Positions 13,356-13,970 of a stretch of 13,970 bases of DNA are shown here, piece after piece. Under the pieces are notes generated by a model. The model saw nothing but the letters and a program-made list of their open reading frames with translations, searched no databases and had not been told where the DNA came from. The stretch lies in NCBI GenBank assembly GCA_023229725.1, contig JALNYR010000061.1, forward strand, positions 1 to 13,970, read 5' to 3'. The DNA is from Dehalococcoidia bacterium. GTDB taxonomy: Bacteria; Chloroflexota; Dehalococcoidia; GIF9; AB-539-J10. The position numbers and the translations under genes were made by a program. Numbering within the stretch: position 1 is the stretch's first letter; every line of letters begins with the position of its first letter.

Positions 13356-13568
13356 CTAGTCCGGTGTCGCCGGCGTCTTCAGGTAGCGCCGGACGAGGAA
13401 GGCAGCCAGACCGAGGAGGGCGATGCCTTCCAGCACGAGCACAACGAACATCGGCTGGGGTGGGACCGTCACTCTCGCGGCCACCAGGAAGCACGCGATG
13501 CCGGCGAGGGCGGGGGAGCACCTGAGTGCTATGTCTTTGCGAAGGCTGTCAACCTGTTCGACTGTCAC
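13356..13568 (-). CDS. Small two-TM protein, function unknown
   Basis: 70 residues from GTG at 13568, supported by a perfect AGGAGG (13575-13580) 6 bp upstream; an ATG at 13601 lies within the upstream repeats and was rejected. After a polar start (VTVEQVDSLRKDIALR) come two hydrophobic segments at about 18-34 and 41-60, ending RRYLKTPATPD. It could be a small membrane regulator, a toxin-like peptide or a subunit; nothing decides. The stop lies at the edge of the last tandem repeat unit, so its mRNA would run into the array, antisense to the array reading from the other side. Confidence 0.65.
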   Translation of the reverse strand: MTVEQVDSLRKDIALRCSPALAGIACFLVAARVTVPPQPMFVVLVLEGIALLGLAAFLVRRYLKTPATPD

Positions 13569-13621
13569 GCGGCACCTCCTGCTGTCAATGACAGTGTACA
13601 ACTGTCAACCATGTCGCGCAA
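13562..13621 (-). promoter_or_regulatory. Phased TGACAG boxes and possible promoter of the two-TM gene
   Basis: CTGTCA (minus strand TGACAG) starts at 13562, 13582 and 13602, exactly 20 bp apart, and also at 13546 inside the gene. GACAGT (13590-13595) and ACTGTC (13601-13606) form a perfect inverted repeat, as do CTGTC (13582-13586) and GACAG (13590-13594). A modest promoter, TTGCGC (13616-13621) with a 17-bp spacer to TACACT (13593-13598), would be covered by these boxes, as an operator should be. Confidence 0.5.
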
Positions 13622-13641
13622 AATGACGCCGACTCGCCGGG

Positions 13642-13654
13642 CCGCACGGTGCGG
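13642..13654 (-). terminator. Short hairpin after the FAD oxidoreductase gene
   Basis: CCGCAC (13642-13647) and GTGCGG (13649-13654) pair around one base, starting 10 bp beyond the FAD gene stop. On the minus strand ATTTT follows only some 20 bp later, so intrinsic termination is weakly supported. Confidence 0.3.
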
Positions 13655-13664
13655 TCTCCTGGCA

Positions 13665-13970
13665 TCAGGTTTGACGCGACGCGAATCGCCTGCCTTCGCT
13701 GCGGCAGAGGTGCTGCACGACGCGCTTGCCTGACAGCGCGTTCATGAACAGGGCGCCCGCCGACGTGGCCCAGGTGCCCGCGAAGTAGAAGTCCGAGAGC
13801 CCGGGCAACGTCACAACCTGGCTGCTGCTGGAGAGGCCGGCGAGGAGGTTCATCTTCCTGTTCGGATAGATGCCGAGGCCCATCGTGCCGCCGGTGAACC
13901 GTTCCCACGTGACGAGCGTGGCGACATCGATGACCTCGACCTGTTGCCGCAGGCCGGCGAAGTAGCGCTT
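13665..13970 (-). CDS. Phytoene-desaturase-like FAD oxidoreductase, C-terminal fragment
   Basis: Only the last 101 residues are inside the window, entering in frame at 13970 (KRYFAGLRQQVEVIDVAT). The segment WERFTGGTMGLGIYPNRK, then LPGLSDFYFAGTWATSAGALFMNALSGKRVVQHL, matches the C-terminus of CrtI/phytoene-desaturase-like proteins and related NAD(P)/FAD-dependent oxidoreductases. There a G-x-W segment followed by a small-residue helix (SAGALFMNALSGK) closes the FAD site. Which substrate it acts on, carotenoid or another, cannot be told from the fragment. The gene has no visible link to the two-TM gene 97 bp downstream. Confidence 0.8.
   Translation of the reverse strand, partial: KRYFAGLRQQVEVIDVATLVTWERFTGGTMGLGIYPNRKMNLLAGLSSSSQVVTLPGLSDFYFAGTWATSAGALFMNALSGKRVVQHLCRSEGRRFASRQT

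Noticed and set aside
13569..13601. ATG at 13601 as start of the two-TM protein
   Set aside because: It lies in the TGACAG repeats with no ribosome site, whereas GTG at 13568 has a perfect AGGAGG at 6 bp.
12600..13733. Several overlapping open frames coding repeats such as MAGGRRGPHP...GARERCGNVV
   Set aside because: They are products of the stop-poor GC-rich tandem repeat; unit lengths of 118 and 119 bp move the phrase between frames, and there is no ribosome site.

Overview
The window is GC-rich, densely coded bacterial DNA with no tRNA, rRNA, phage or transposase gene. Gene content (a fused indolepyruvate:ferredoxin oxidoreductase, an ADP-forming acyl-CoA synthetase, an enolase-superfamily dehydratase with an RraA-type aldolase, rubrerythrin) together with many GC-rich intergenic palindromes bordered by GTAGGGGC/GCCCCTAC suggests an uncultured, probably Chloroflexota-like lineage (SAR202/Dehalococcoidia relatives). 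That placement is inference from gene content and style; no marker gene is present.

Layout. (1) 1-467, minus: rubrerythrin, cut by the window edge. (2) 468-1104: no gene; a rubrerythrin promoter and a cluster of perfect or near-perfect hairpins. (3) 1105-6515, minus: a catabolic operon read from right to left: GntR/FCD regulator, fused IorA-IorB, ADP-forming acyl-CoA synthetase, with a strong promoter upstream of the regulator. The logic is aryl-pyruvate to aryl-acetyl-CoA plus reduced ferredoxin, then aryl-acetate plus ATP. (4) 6670-8601, minus: a two-gene sugar-acid type operon, RraA-like aldolase then mandelate-racemase-group dehydratase, 12 bp apart. (5) 8847-10004, plus: a YghO-like GNAT-fold protein with a TTG start. 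(6) 10132-10771, plus: a four-TM membrane protein and a 66-residue XRE repressor, 4 bp apart, behind a consensus-like promoter that overlaps an ATGTAA/TTACAT operator. (7) 10786-11994, minus: a J-domain protein with five zinc-ribbon-like cysteine clusters and a C-terminal membrane anchor. (8) 12122-12628, plus: two small proteins of unknown function, the first possibly leaderless. (9) 12629-13355: no gene; a five-copy tandem array of a 118-119 bp structured repeat, one copy rearranged. (10) 13356-13568, minus: a 70-residue two-TM protein with phased TGACAG boxes at its start. (11) 13665-13970, minus: the C-terminus of a phytoene-desaturase-like FAD oxidoreductase, cut by the window edge.

The best candidates for something undescribed are the intergenic elements: a dispersed palindrome family with fixed borders and a variable, self-complementary core, and the structured tandem array that sits between two convergent sets of small membrane-protein genes and shares a core with one of the dispersed palindromes.
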